A stretch of 18,282 nt of DNA from Verrucomicrobiota bacterium (GCA_025360895.1 JANYBF010000013.1:1-18282); one strand, 5' to 3'; shown: positions 8,447 through 16,016, counted from the first letter of the stretch. Made by a program: numbers and translations. The notes: generated by a model from the sequence alone, not told the origin.

Positions 8447-9424
8447 ATGAACCTCACAAAAACCTCACGCATTGTTTCAATGTTCATCGTCGGGGTCGGA
8501 CTTGCGTTCAGCGGCTATTCCCAATCCTTTGTAACGAATGGTCTGGTGGCGGATTACCCCTTCAACGGAAGTGCCAATGATGTAAGCGGGAACGGATATA
8601 ACGGGATTGTAAACGGTGCCTCGCTGACGACTGATCGGTTTGGGGCCGATGCATCTGCTTATCTTTTTAGTGGAGGTCAGGCGATAATTACTACGCTCGC
8701 GTCGCCCGCTGGTACTGATGCGCGAACGGTAACTGGATGGTTTCTCAACGGAAGTCAAGCCAGCCAGGCCATCCTTGCCTATGGCGGCGGCGGCCCGGGT
8801 TCCAGGATAGAAGTCGGGCTAAATGCCGGGAATTTTTACCTAGACGTTTACAATGGTGACAAATACTGGTCGGGGAATTTTGCCGACTCGACTTGGCATC
8901 AATTCATCTTGGTATGCACTGCCAATTCGACGCTGGAAGATGTCCAACTGTTTATCGACGGAGCAAATATTACCAACTCTTCCGGCGGCCGTCCTTTGCT
9001 CCTTAACACTGGAAACTCCTTTCCAATGCAAATCGGAAACCTCTTTTATCCAGGGGATAGGCGATATTTCACGGGGCAAATCGATGACATCCGCATTTAC
9101 TCCCGCGCGCTGTCGTCCGGTGAGGCTGCTCAACTTTACGCAATCGAAGCTCAGTCTTTTTACATTCCCCAGAAAGCCACCGCCATAGCGCAATCGGTAG
9201 GCGCTGACGCTGGCGTCAAGGTGGATCTGATCAAGTCCGTTAAACCCGCCTTCTCCAACCTCAACATTGGCATGATCTACCAGTTGCAGGTTTCTGGCGA
9301 CTTGAGCAGTTGGACGAACGAAGGTGTACCATTTACGGCAGCGAAAACTGCAATGATATATCCGCTTGATTGGGACGTGGACAACTGGGGTTCGCTGTTT
9401 TTCCGATTGAAGTTGGCTCAGTAG
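8447..9424 (+). CDS. Secreted LamG/concanavalin A-like lectin domain protein
   Basis: A 326-residue protein. The N-terminus MNLTKTSRIVSMFIVGVGLAFSG is a signal peptide with probable cleavage near 'GYSQS'. Residues about 30-235 form a LamG (Laminin_G_3) jelly-roll domain. It opens with the hallmark 'LVADYPFNGSANDVSGNGYNG' and 'ASLTTDRFGADASAYLFSGG', continues with 'TVTGWFL' and 'WHQFILV', and ends 'FTGQIDDIRIYSRALSSGEAAQLY', the classic closing motif. Such domains bind glycans or act as spacers on exported proteins. The C-terminal 70 residues ('YQLQVSGDLSSWTNEGVPF...SLFFRLKLAQ') match a module common at the end of verrucomicrobial secreted proteins and possibly linked to surface anchoring (inference). 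A TTG at 8372 is in frame, but ATG 8447 starts directly at the signal peptide. No Shine-Dalgarno is seen. Confidence 0.85.
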   Translation: MNLTKTSRIVSMFIVGVGLAFSGYSQSFVTNGLVADYPFNGSANDVSGNGYNGIVNGASLTTDRFGADASAYLFSGGQAIITTLASPAGTDARTVTGWFLNGSQASQAILAYGGGGPGSRIEVGLNAGNFYLDVYNGDKYWSGNFADSTWHQFILVCTANSTLEDVQLFIDGANITNSSGGRPLLLNTGNSFPMQIGNLFYPGDRRYFTGQIDDIRIYSRALSSGEAAQLYAIEAQSFYIPQKATAIAQSVGADAGVKVDLIKSVKPAFSNLNIGMIYQLQVSGDLSSWTNEGVPFTAAKTAMIYPLDWDVDNWGSLFFRLKLAQ

Positions 9425-9445
9425 GACAGGTCAAATTCGTCGCCC

Positions 9446-9625
9446 GTGCCGAATTTCGGTAAGGTTAAGGCGTATTTTGTCAATTCGGCCGATTTTGATA
9501 CCCTCTTGCCCGTTTATGTTCCTACATTGACCAACAGGGATGAAAAGAAAGCCCTCAAAGGAGACAAATTGAAATTGTGGTTTTCGTGTATGTGGAGCGA
9601 ACCCGCTTTACCGAAAATGGTGTAG
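9446..9625 (+). CDS. Possible small or degenerate ORF after the LamG gene
   Basis: A GTG-started frame of 59 codons (VPNFGKVKAYFVNSADFDTL...) lies 22 bp after the LamG stop, in the same frame. Composition is protein-like (aromatic and charged residues in plausible order), but no domain is recognised and there is no Shine-Dalgarno. It may be the tail of a lost gene. The rest of the gap up to the tRNA (9626-9769) contains a GGGCAA/GGGGCAA tandem run (9732-9750) and nothing else I can support. Confidence 0.2.
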   Translation: MPNFGKVKAYFVNSADFDTLLPVYVPTLTNRDEKKALKGDKLKLWFSCMWSEPALPKMV

Positions 9626-9769
9626 TTACATCGATTTCATGTCGGACGCCCCGAATGAAACCGGTAGTGCGGGCCAGAGCAAGGAGGGAAAAAACTTCAA
9701 ATTTGATATATCAAGGGCGCCCACGAAATCAGGGCAAGGGCAAGGGGCAAGCACTGGAGTTTTCAGAAG

Positions 9770-9844
9770 TGGTGCGCGATACAGGGTTCGAACCTGTGAC
9801 CCCTACCGTGTCAAGGTAATGCTCTACCACTGAGCTAACCGCGC
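9770..9844 (-). tRNA. tRNA-Val (anticodon GAC)
   Basis: The minus strand folds as a complete cloverleaf. The 7-bp acceptor GCGCGGT pairs with ATCGCGC (one G-U pair), the D-arm is GCTC/GAGC and the T-arm is ACAGG-TTCGAAC-CCTGT. The anticodon stem TTACC/GGTAG encloses loop TTGACAC, giving anticodon GAC for GUC/GUU valine codons. The discriminator A and 3' CCA (9772-9770) are encoded in the DNA. The gene lies 60 bp after the rlmI-like gene on the same strand and may have its own promoter (TTGCCA 9886-9881, 17 bp, CATCCT 9863-9858; weak -10). Confidence 0.96.
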
Positions 9845-9903
9845 ACTGAGGGGTAAAAGGATGCCGGGGACGCCGCTCATTGGCAAGTGGGAAGCGGTGA
9901 CTG

Positions 9904-11253
9904 CTAATCAAAGCGCAGGAATATCCCCTTCAGATACGCCGCTTCCTGGAACCGGGCCGGATGATCCGGCGCATGGCGGGTGGTTTGCAATTCAGTGAAC
10001 TTTCGCCCTGACATGGTCGCCGCTTCGCGCACGGCGCAGAAAAATTCTTCCGTACTCACATGCGCTGAACACGAACACGCAACGAGAATTCCGCCCGGTG
10101 ACAAATGTTGAATGCCATCGTTTACCAACTTGCCGTAGGCGCGAATGGCCCCGGCCCGTTCCGTCTCGCGTTTGGCCAGCGAGGGCGGATCGAGAACGAT
10201 GAGATCAAACCGGCGGTCAGGATTTCCCGCGAGCCACGCGAAGACATCCGTTTGAATACATTCCTGCTGGCAGCGAGCAATGGCGGGTTCGCTTTGGTTC
10301 AGCGCAAAGTTTCGTTTCGCCGATGCCAGCGCGTGCGAACTTATGTCCAGGTCTGTCACCGAACTACCGCCGCCGCGCGCGGCGGAAAGCGAGAACCCGC
10401 CGGAAAAACTGAATGCGTTCAAAACCGACCGGCCGTGCGCCAGGGATTCAACCAACCGCCGGTTTTCCCGCTGGTCGAGGAAAAAACCGGTTTTCTGTCC
10501 GCGCACCACGTCCGCCTCGAATCGCAGTCCGGATTCGAGGAAGATAACCGGACCGCTGACTACTGCCTCGGCGGGTGACTGAAAAACCACATCACCGTCA
10601 TTCCATTTTCGCGTGGCAGCTGACGGGTGGAGGCGCTGATTTTCATCCCCGGCTTCAGCCTTCCGATCGCTGACCTCAATTAGCGCTTCCATCTGTTGGT
10701 TACTACCAGAGGCAGGCGTACTTGCGGCGCGCTGAATATTGCGGCTCAATCGGAGAACGATCCGCGCCGGCGTCAGTCGCTCTCGTATCAGTTCAACCAC
10801 CTCTTCCAAACGCGCCCGCCAGGCCGCTGTGTAAATCTTCAGCACCAGCGTGGTGTCATAGCGATCCAACACCAACCCCGGCCACCCATCGCTCTCGCCA
10901 TTGATGAGCCGATAGCCTGTCGTGTGCTTGTCGAACCAGCCGTCCCGGTGACGCACGGTGGTATCCAAACGTGCCGCCCACCACGCTGCGTCGAGTTTCA
11001 CCGGCTTACCCGCGTGCAACACGCGCAGGCGAATCGGCGAGTCGGGATCGAACAAGCCCACGGCCAGAAACTTATCCTTTCGATCATAGATCACCGCTAG
11101 TTCACCCGCTGCGCCATCACGATTTTGTTCGCGCACACTGTCGGCAAAAACCCAGGGATGCCCGCCGCGCACGATGGATTCCGCCGTGGCCGTGATGCGA
11201 AGCCGAAGCCGGGCTGCCCGTGAACTGGTTGGAGTGTGTTTTGTTTCTCGCAT
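9904..11253 (-). CDS. RlmI-like 23S rRNA (cytosine-C5) methyltransferase, class I SAM-dependent, with a palindromic-element insertion
   Basis: A 449-residue protein of the RlmI (YccW) family, which methylates a 23S rRNA cytosine (C1962 in E. coli). The N-terminal PUA-type domain includes '[10 protein letters not shown]' (31-40). A connecting EEHEP-like domain has '[20 protein letters not shown]' (114-133). '[29 protein letters not shown]' (240-268) leads into the SAM-binding Rossmann fold '[16 protein letters not shown]' (277-292). The catalytic '[11 protein letters not shown]' (351-361) and '[10 protein letters not shown]' (391-400) follow. Residues about 178-217 form an extra Ser/Ala/Glu-rich loop between 'RNIQRAA' and 'WNDGDVVF'; its DNA is a palindrome. 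The family is usually about 390-400 aa, so the surplus equals the loop. ATG 11253 opens the PUA domain properly. Confidence 0.9.
   Translation of the reverse strand: MRETKHTPTSSRAARLRLRITATAESIVRGGHPWVFADSVREQNRDGAAGELAVIYDRKDKFLAVGLFDPDSPIRLRVLHAGKPVKLDAAWWAARLDTTVRHRDGWFDKHTTGYRLINGESDGWPGLVLDRYDTTLVLKIYTAAWRARLEEVVELIRERLTPARIVLRLSRNIQRAASTPASGSNQQMEALIEVSDRKAEAGDENQRLHPSAATRKWNDGDVVFQSPAEAVVSGPVIFLESGLRFEADVVRGQKTGFFLDQRENRRLVESLAHGRSVLNAFSFSGGFSLSAARGGGSSVTDLDISSHALASAKRNFALNQSEPAIARCQQECIQTDVFAWLAGNPDRRFDLIVLDPPSLAKRETERAGAIRAYGKLVNDGIQHLSPGGILVACSCSAHVSTEEFFCAVREAATMSGRKFTELQTTRHAPDHPARFQEAAYLKGIFLRFD
10629..10690. repeat. 62-bp palindromic element inserted in frame in the rlmI-like gene
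   Basis: Arms GGAGGCGCTGATT (10629-10641) and AATTAGCGCTTCC (10678-10690) are inverted with 11 of 13 matches. An inner pair TCAGC (10655-10659) and GCTGA (10669-10673) encloses a 9-nt loop. The whole interval translates without a stop and corresponds to the extra loop of the protein, so it looks like a REP-like or RPE-like element captured within a gene. Confidence 0.5.
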
Positions 11254-11350
11254 CGGCAGTCATTCGGTCGGGGTACGGTGCTTTCGCCCGACGGTCGGCG
11301 GTCTTCCCTGGCTGGCAAAAAACATCTCCGGCCATCCTATCCGCCCTTTC

Positions 11351-11755
11351 TCAGGTCTGGTCGGCGGGTGGCGGGGGCGTGGCGGCCTCCGAAAGATCGC
11401 CCCATTTTCGCCGGACCATGTAATCCGCACCGAGGCACATGCCGTTACGATGCGGCAGCGTCCAAATGAAGCCAACCAACAACGCCACCACCAAAACGTA
11501 AAACCAACTCGAGTCCGGGATGTAGAGCCGGAAGTAAATCATGATGACCATCGGAAAGATGAAAAGTGCGCGGTCAAAAGCCACGAGATAAGCCCACAAG
11601 TCACCCTGATCCTGAAGATACTTCAGGCCACAGACAGCGCAATTGTCATGCAACTTCACCCAGCCCTTGAAAAGCGCGCCTTCCCCGCACTGTGGACACC
11701 GCCGATGCATTCCGCGCCAAAGCACCGTTCGTAATTGTGGGGTGGGTTTGTTCAT
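11351..11755 (-). CDS. DUF983 family zinc-ribbon membrane protein
   Basis: A 134-residue protein. An N-terminal zinc ribbon (CPQCGEG, C20/C23; CAVCGL, C39/C42) is followed by 'YLQDQGDLWAYLVAF' and two membrane helices (about 62-80 and 83-100). The loop 'TLPHRNGMCLGADYMVRRKW' is conserved family sequence. DUF983 proteins are small inner-membrane proteins of unknown function, often near cytochrome oxidase or glycan genes. Length is normal. The ATG is preceded closely by a promoter rather than a Shine-Dalgarno. It lies 97 bp upstream of the rlmI-like gene on the same strand, but co-transcription is not certain. Confidence 0.88.
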   Translation of the reverse strand: MNKPTPQLRTVLWRGMHRRCPQCGEGALFKGWVKLHDNCAVCGLKYLQDQGDLWAYLVAFDRALFIFPMVIMIYFRLYIPDSSWFYVLVVALLVGFIWTLPHRNGMCLGADYMVRRKWGDLSEAATPPPPADQT

Positions 11756-11770
11756 CAGTCAGCGGCGGCC

Positions 11771-11800
11771 AAGTTACTGGGAATGGCTCGCCGCTGTCAA
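11771..11800 (-). promoter_or_regulatory. Putative promoter of the DUF983 gene
   Basis: The minus-strand -35 TTGACA (11800-11795) is a perfect consensus, followed by an 18-bp spacer and a weaker -10 TAACTT (11776-11771). The predicted start point lies only about 8-10 nt before ATG 11755, so the mRNA would be almost leaderless. This fits the missing Shine-Dalgarno. Confidence 0.4.
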
Positions 11801-11809
11801 ATGGCCCAA

Positions 11810-11837
11810 CCGGCGCAGTGAAGAATACTGCCACCGG
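11810..11837. terminator. Hairpin after the FkbM methyltransferase gene, possible terminator
   Basis: GCAGT (11815-11819) pairs with ACTGC (11827-11831) over a 7-nt loop, flanked by pairing CCGG blocks (11810-11813 and 11834-11837) with a small bulge. It lies 48 bp after the FkbM stop and before the DUF983 promoter. No U-run follows on either strand, so termination is uncertain. Confidence 0.3.
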
Positions 11838-11884
11838 CCCAACTTCTCATTTTGCCGGAGAACCTCGGGCCAACATGTGGAAAT

Positions 11885-12535
11885 TCAAAACGCACTCCAG
11901 ACCGTGTCATACGGCAAATCAGCATGAAGGCGGTACCCGTTCGCGCGCAGGTAGGTATATTTCTCTTCATCGTCCGGGTTCTTCTCAGTGATAATGACGC
12001 GCGGACGGTATCGGGTCAGATTCGCACCGCGCAGCACTTGAAAATCGTGACCTTCGGTATCTATAGTCAGCAACCCGAACTCTCGGGCTATGCTGAAGTC
12101 ATCCAACAGCGCCTCCAGCCGATGGACCTTGACACGAAACGACTCGCCCGGTGTAGGAGCGAGAGCCTTGATGCCGTCGGCACTTTCGCCGAGAGACGAG
12201 TGACTGCCGCCATCGTCTTCCGCATAGGTTTGCAACTCCAGTTCGCCAGCACGATCAGAACAAGCGGCGTTCAGCAGGATAACTTGCTTTCGTTTTCGAT
12301 GGAGCCGCTTTGCCTTCTGGAAGGCGGCCGGATGCGGCTCGATCAGCAAGGCCTGCCAGCCACGGGCGATGAAGGGATAGGAATTGGAACTGTAAAACCC
12401 GTCGTTGGCGCCCACATCCACCACGGTGCGCTCGACGCCCTTACGTCCCAACAGGAGCGGGCCGAGGGCGGAGAATTGCCCATGCCAGGTCGAGTCCCGG
12501 TAAAGAAGAAAACGAATCCAATGTTTTAGTTTCAC
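11885..12535 (-). CDS. FkbM family SAM-dependent methyltransferase
   Basis: A 216-residue protein. The SAM-binding motif 'VVDVGANDGFYSS' (38-50) and the following acidic 'LLIEPHPAAF' (64-73) are typical of the FkbM family. So are 'NAACSDRAGELELQ' and the late conserved 'LLTIDTEGHDFQVLRG'. These enzymes O-methylate sugars or hydroxyls in polysaccharide, lipopolysaccharide and polyketide pathways in the cytoplasm. Length is at the short end of the normal range. The start is GTG 12535, with GGAG 6 nt upstream. It is the last gene of the sugar-modification cluster, about 100 bp after the carbamoyltransferase, and the intervening small ORF ends on its start codon (GTGA overlap). The acceptor is not deducible. 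Confidence 0.9.
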   Translation of the reverse strand: MKLKHWIRFLLYRDSTWHGQFSALGPLLLGRKGVERTVVDVGANDGFYSSNSYPFIARGWQALLIEPHPAAFQKAKRLHRKRKQVILLNAACSDRAGELELQTYAEDDGGSHSSLGESADGIKALAPTPGESFRVKVHRLEALLDDFSIAREFGLLTIDTEGHDFQVLRGANLTRYRPRVIITEKNPDDEEKYTYLRANGYRLHADLPYDTVWSAF

Positions 12536-12639
12536 AGAGCGCTCCAGAGTTGCTGCGCGGCTGATTTATGCGCCTTGGCGCGGGATAATGCCCGCAGGAA
12601 AAACGAAAGTTGGAGTATCTCCTCTTCTAACGCATTCAA
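12532..12639 (-). CDS. Possible 35-residue small ORF coupled to its neighbours
   Basis: A TTG start (12639-12637) overlaps the carbamoyltransferase stop (TTGA), and a TGA stop (12534-12532) overlaps the FkbM GTG start (GTGA). The frame would encode LNALEEEILQLSFFLRALSR followed by 15 more residues (AKAHKSAAQQLWSAL), an amphipathic helix-like peptide with no recognised domain. The overlapping stops and starts are the main support. The frame is also open for some distance upstream inside the carbamoyltransferase gene, and TTG is a weak start. It is not the DUF5989/SxtJ pair sometimes found next to carbamoyltransferases. Confidence 0.35.
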   Translation of the reverse strand: MNALEEEILQLSFFLRALSRAKAHKSAAQQLWSAL

Positions 12640-14351
12640 TTTGCGGTCACGGCCAGCAGGCCGGCACACAGCAAGGCGTCCAACCTGCCAAGCTGGAAAG
12701 CTCGCACAGCGTCCCCGGCGGAGCAGACGATCGGCTCCTCGTGCATATTGAAGCTCGTGTTGATCACGGCCGGAATACCGGTCAGGGCATGGTATTCGGT
12801 CAGGATCGCATGGACTTCCGGGTTGTCAGATTGGCGCAATACCTGGGGGCGGGCCGTGCCATCAACATGAATCGCGGCCGGGATGTTCTTCCTGGCAATT
12901 TCGGAAGCGTCATAGGTAATGGTCATGAAACGCGCCACCACATGGTCGGGTCGCCAAGCCGGGAAATACTCGGCGGCATGACTTTCCAGGATGATGGGTG
13001 CGAAGGGCATGAATTCGGTGCGCTGCAGCCGGTCGTTAAGCCATTTGTTGATCGTGGGATCGGAGCATGAGGCAAACACCGTCCGATTTCCCAATGCGCG
13101 TGGACCGTATTCCATGCGGCCGGCGGCCCGCGCGACCACCTTTCCCTGCGCAAGCAGCCCGGCAACCGTCTTTGCCGCATTCTCGGGCCGGGTGTAATTA
13201 ATCCCGGCGGCATCGAATCCGCGGGCGGCTTCGTCGCTCGAAATGTCTGGCCCCAGATAGAGCGACTCCAGAAACCTGGGGGGCAGACCGCCGTTTTTTT
13301 CAGCCTGAACGGCGAGCGCCGCCCCGAGCGCCAGTCCGCCGTCGCCCATGTTGGGCTGGATGTAAATGTTTTCGACCCGATCAAGTTCGAGGATGCGCTG
13401 GTTAAGTTTGACGTTGGCGAACACGCCACCCGCCAGAGCCAGCTTGCCGATGCTCGTCTTTCCCACCCATTCGGTAACCAGGTCGCAGACCGCCATTTCC
13501 GTAAATGCCTGCAACCCCGCAGCGATATCCTCCCGGCTTAGGCCGTGGGTCAACGCCGCGTAAACGTCGCGGGTTCCCGGTCGGTTGGCGGTCAGCGCCA
13601 GGAACATCAGATCGCCGTCGAAGGACATGGCGGAACCGCGACCGCTGACATGTTGAAGCAGGCGTGACAGCAGTGGCTCGGGCTTGCCGTAGGCGGCCAG
13701 GCCGACGATCTTGCCCTCGTGCTGCAACGGCTTAAACCCCAACTGAGCGGTAATCGCGGTGTAAAGCCCGCCAACGGAGGACAGAAAATCAATCGAGTGC
13801 TGATGCTCGAGCCGGCCGTTGTGACCGATCCAGACGGATCCGCAGTGTCCGTCTCCGGCGGCGTCCAAGGTGATCGTCAACACCTTTTCCGACGGCCACG
13901 GGCAGCAATAGTATGCGCTGGCGGCGTGGGCATGGTGGTGGCGCGTCTCGCCGTTTGGAAGTCCTCGCAAGCTGTCAGGAAGCGTGCGTGGAATCAGGAT
14001 CTGCCCCAAGGTGCGCAGTGGAAAATCCATGATGCGGGAATTGAGGTAGCTCTTGTAGAGCGGGTGCTTCGCAAGTTTGCGCGCCTGCCAGTAACTGCGC
14101 ACCACATCGCCCGCGAAACGGCGGCGCGAAAAGCTTGCCACCGCGACGAAGTCTGGCCGTCGGCCGGAAGTTTGAGTCAGCGCCCCGATCGAGAGCAGCG
14201 GATAGCCTTTATCGTTCTTGCAGCGGCTCAGTCGTTCTTCATCAATCGCCGCGACGATCCGCCCGTCTTCCAGCCAGGCGGCGCCGGAATTGTGGGTGAT
14301 CCCCTTTTCGGGATCGCGCGCGGTGTGTCCGTTAACGCCGATGATGATCAT
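12636..14351 (-). CDS. Carbamoyltransferase (NodU/CmcH/TobZ family)
   Basis: A 571-residue enzyme that transfers a carbamoyl group from carbamoyl phosphate, through carbamoyl-AMP, to a hydroxyl on a sugar, Nod factor or antibiotic. The N-terminal Kae1-like domain opens 'MIIIGVNGHT...NSGAAWLEDGRIVAAIDEERLSR' and carries the metal/catalytic histidines 'HHHAHA' (138-143). 'LALAGGVFANVKLNQRI' and 'NMGDGGLALGAAL' (334-346) complete the fold. The C-terminal YrdC-like part has 'GRMEYGPRALGNR' (411-423) and 'GIPAVINTSFNMHEEPIV'. Length is normal. The frame is open to ATG 14429, but ATG 14351 starts exactly at the conserved first strand. It follows the glycosyltransferase by 235 bp on the same strand, so the acceptor is probably the glycan made by this cluster. 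Confidence 0.92.
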   Translation of the reverse strand: MIIIGVNGHTARDPEKGITHNSGAAWLEDGRIVAAIDEERLSRCKNDKGYPLLSIGALTQTSGRRPDFVAVASFSRRRFAGDVVRSYWQARKLAKHPLYKSYLNSRIMDFPLRTLGQILIPRTLPDSLRGLPNGETRHHHAHAASAYYCCPWPSEKVLTITLDAAGDGHCGSVWIGHNGRLEHQHSIDFLSSVGGLYTAITAQLGFKPLQHEGKIVGLAAYGKPEPLLSRLLQHVSGRGSAMSFDGDLMFLALTANRPGTRDVYAALTHGLSREDIAAGLQAFTEMAVCDLVTEWVGKTSIGKLALAGGVFANVKLNQRILELDRVENIYIQPNMGDGGLALGAALAVQAEKNGGLPPRFLESLYLGPDISSDEAARGFDAAGINYTRPENAAKTVAGLLAQGKVVARAAGRMEYGPRALGNRTVFASCSDPTINKWLNDRLQRTEFMPFAPIILESHAAEYFPAWRPDHVVARFMTITYDASEIARKNIPAAIHVDGTARPQVLRQSDNPEVHAILTEYHALTGIPAVINTSFNMHEEPIVCSAGDAVRAFQLGRLDALLCAGLLAVTAN

Positions 14352-14586
14352 TTCGCCCGGTCTGATGCTTGGTTGGTTGATGGTGCGTTGCGACCAAGGA
14401 ACAGATGCTCCGGATCGCCTCAACCGCATGTGAAAAGACTATCTGTGAGGAGATCGCCGCAGCAATCTGAAAATCGAACGAGTGGGTGGATCATCGTTCT
14501 GGGCTTTGAAACAGTCGCGGGATGCGAAGCGGCTGGCCGGCTTTCAATTTCCTTCAGCGCGCAGCGGCGAAGTGGTGATGGTTTGC

Positions 14587-15570
14587 TCATTGGGCGGGTG
14601 CGCGGCTGCCAAGCAGCGCGGCCTGCTTCAATCGTTGCAATGTTTTGGCAGCGCGTTCGCGCTGGATCCGGTTTCGCCACGCTCGCGGATTCAAGACCCA
14701 GGGGACGGAGTGGCGACGGTTCTGGTCGAAAGCCGCCTTGGCGTCAAAATAGGAAGTCAAGCAGACCATCAAGTCCTCCCAAAGTGCGCGTGGCAAAATT
14801 TGTTCGGTAATGACTCCCGTCCGCCGCCAGGAATCCATGGCCGCCCGCAGCACGGCATCCGCCCGCCGGGCGGCGAGGCGAGACTGTTTTTCCGCGACCG
14901 AAGCACTGGTAGGATGGAGCGCAAAGGTGGAAAATTTGTCCGGGACGACTCCATAAATGACTTCCGCCCCATGCATCCAGTTCCAGGCAGCGTCGCCGGA
15001 GAGACCGAAATCGGTGGGAAAGGGGTGACGTTGTAAAATCTCCGTGCGAAATAAATCGCTCGCACAACTGCCCGTCAGTGCATCCGTGGCATTAACGGCG
15101 GCGAAAATCACGGCTTCAAACGGTTGCAATCGGCGCGGTTGCCTCACGTCCAGCGCGGCAATCACATCGTCAACTGGCCACTGCTTGTCCGGCATGGGTT
15201 GCCCGGATACGTCACAGAAGGATGGCCGGCTGATCACGACGTCACAGGCCAGGGATTCGGCGACTGCCACCAACTGGCATACGCCTGCCCGCGTGACGGT
15301 ATCACCCGTTGTGGCGATGCACACGTATTTGGAACTGATTTGTGCGATGCCATGATTCCAAGAGGCGTAAAGCCCGGGTGGGTGGGTTAAAAATCGCAAC
15401 GCCGGGTGCGCTAGATTGGCGCGCAAAAAATCCACGGTGCCATCCGTGGAAAAACTGTCCACGACTACGACCTCCGCCGCCAAATCCAACCACGGCCTCA
15501 GGCCTTCCACATGCCGCGGAAGGTAGGGCATTGAATTTTTCGTGGGAATGACTACCCCCAAGGGCAACAT
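14587..15570 (-). CDS. Family 2 glycosyltransferase
   Basis: A 327-residue protein with a GT-A fold: 'LPLGVVIPTKNSMPYLPRHVEGL' at the N-terminus, 'EVVVVDSFSTDGTVDFL' (about 33-49) and 'GLYASWNHGIAQISSKYVCIATTGDTVTRAGV', where the DXD motif would lie. The position reads T-G-D, so the classical metal-binding DXD is not obvious. The region after it ('FGLSGDAAWNWMHGA') is consistent with the acceptor-binding half. The C-terminal 90 residues are basic and helical. ATG 15570 is chosen because it lies 3 residues before the first strand. GTG 15609 would add 13 residues and start 7 nt after the truncated aminotransferase. Donor and acceptor are unknown; its place next to carbamoyl- and methyltransferase genes suggests a decorated surface glycan or glycosylated metabolite. 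Confidence 0.88.
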   Translation of the reverse strand: MLPLGVVIPTKNSMPYLPRHVEGLRPWLDLAAEVVVVDSFSTDGTVDFLRANLAHPALRFLTHPPGLYASWNHGIAQISSKYVCIATTGDTVTRAGVCQLVAVAESLACDVVISRPSFCDVSGQPMPDKQWPVDDVIAALDVRQPRRLQPFEAVIFAAVNATDALTGSCASDLFRTEILQRHPFPTDFGLSGDAAWNWMHGAEVIYGVVPDKFSTFALHPTSASVAEKQSRLAARRADAVLRAAMDSWRRTGVITEQILPRALWEDLMVCLTSYFDAKAAFDQNRRHSVPWVLNPRAWRNRIQRERAAKTLQRLKQAALLGSRAPAQ

Positions 15571-15616
15571 GACTCGATCCGGCGGCAATGCTTGGGGGTG
15601 ACTAGCCACGATTTTT

Positions 15617-15904
15617 TCAACTGAGGGACATGAAGGCCAAGCCGGCGGTATTGGTCAAGGTGGGAACGATCACTTCAGCTCCCGGCCCGATGCCCAACGT
15701 CACCAAGGCCAGGTGGAGCGCCACGGTGCCGTTACATACGCCGACGGCATACTTCGCCCCCACAAAATTGGCGCACCCGTTTTCAAACTCGGCGATGAAC
15801 CGGCCTTTGGCCGAGATCCAAGTGGAATCGAGGCATTCAAGGGCATACCGTTTCTCGTTCCCGGACAGGTCCGGTTGGTAAACGGGAATTTTGTAAGGGG
15901 TCAT
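15617..15904 (-). pseudogene. Truncated DegT/DnrJ/EryC1/StrS sugar aminotransferase (N-terminal quarter only)
   Basis: The 95-codon frame (MTPYKIPVYQPDLSGNEKRY...) matches the first 85 or so residues of PLP-dependent sugar aminotransferases very well: 'STWISAKGRFIAEFENGCANFVGAKYAVGVCNGTVALHLALVTLGIGPGAEVIVPTLT'. Family proteins are about 370 residues. After 'PTLT' the sequence becomes unrelated and stops at 15617, so the PLP-binding lysine and the whole C-terminal domain are missing. The glycosyltransferase frame opens only 7 nt later. No other piece of the enzyme is found in the window. A deletion or recombination junction is the likely cause. A full-length enzyme would make amino sugars such as perosamine or bacillosamine. 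Confidence 0.8.
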
Positions 15905-16016
15905 GCTACTAATGTCTGGCCGCTGGCGATTGAGTTATTGCTCGCCTCAACTCAAATCAAGGATAGCTCGCCGCCGAACCCAAAGGCCATAAAAGAAATC
16001 TTGGATTGGACAAATG

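Noticed and set aside
9422..9625. Stop-codon readthrough extending the LamG protein into the in-frame 59-codon frame
   Set aside because: The protein ends naturally with the FFRL-type module just before the stop, and nothing suggests recoding.
9732..9750. GGGCAA-type tandem run as a possible CRISPR or VNTR
   Set aside because: Only about three short units without spacers; too small to support either.
9729..9911. Short frames containing 'VRDTGFEPVTPTVSR' or 'SSVVEHYLDTVGVTGSNPVSR'
   Set aside because: These are the familiar false translations of a tRNA gene; the region is tRNA-Val.
13719..14810. Plus-strand open frame (363 codons) opposite the carbamoyltransferase
   Set aside because: It is antisense to a well-conserved gene and crosses a gene boundary; composition is shadow-like.
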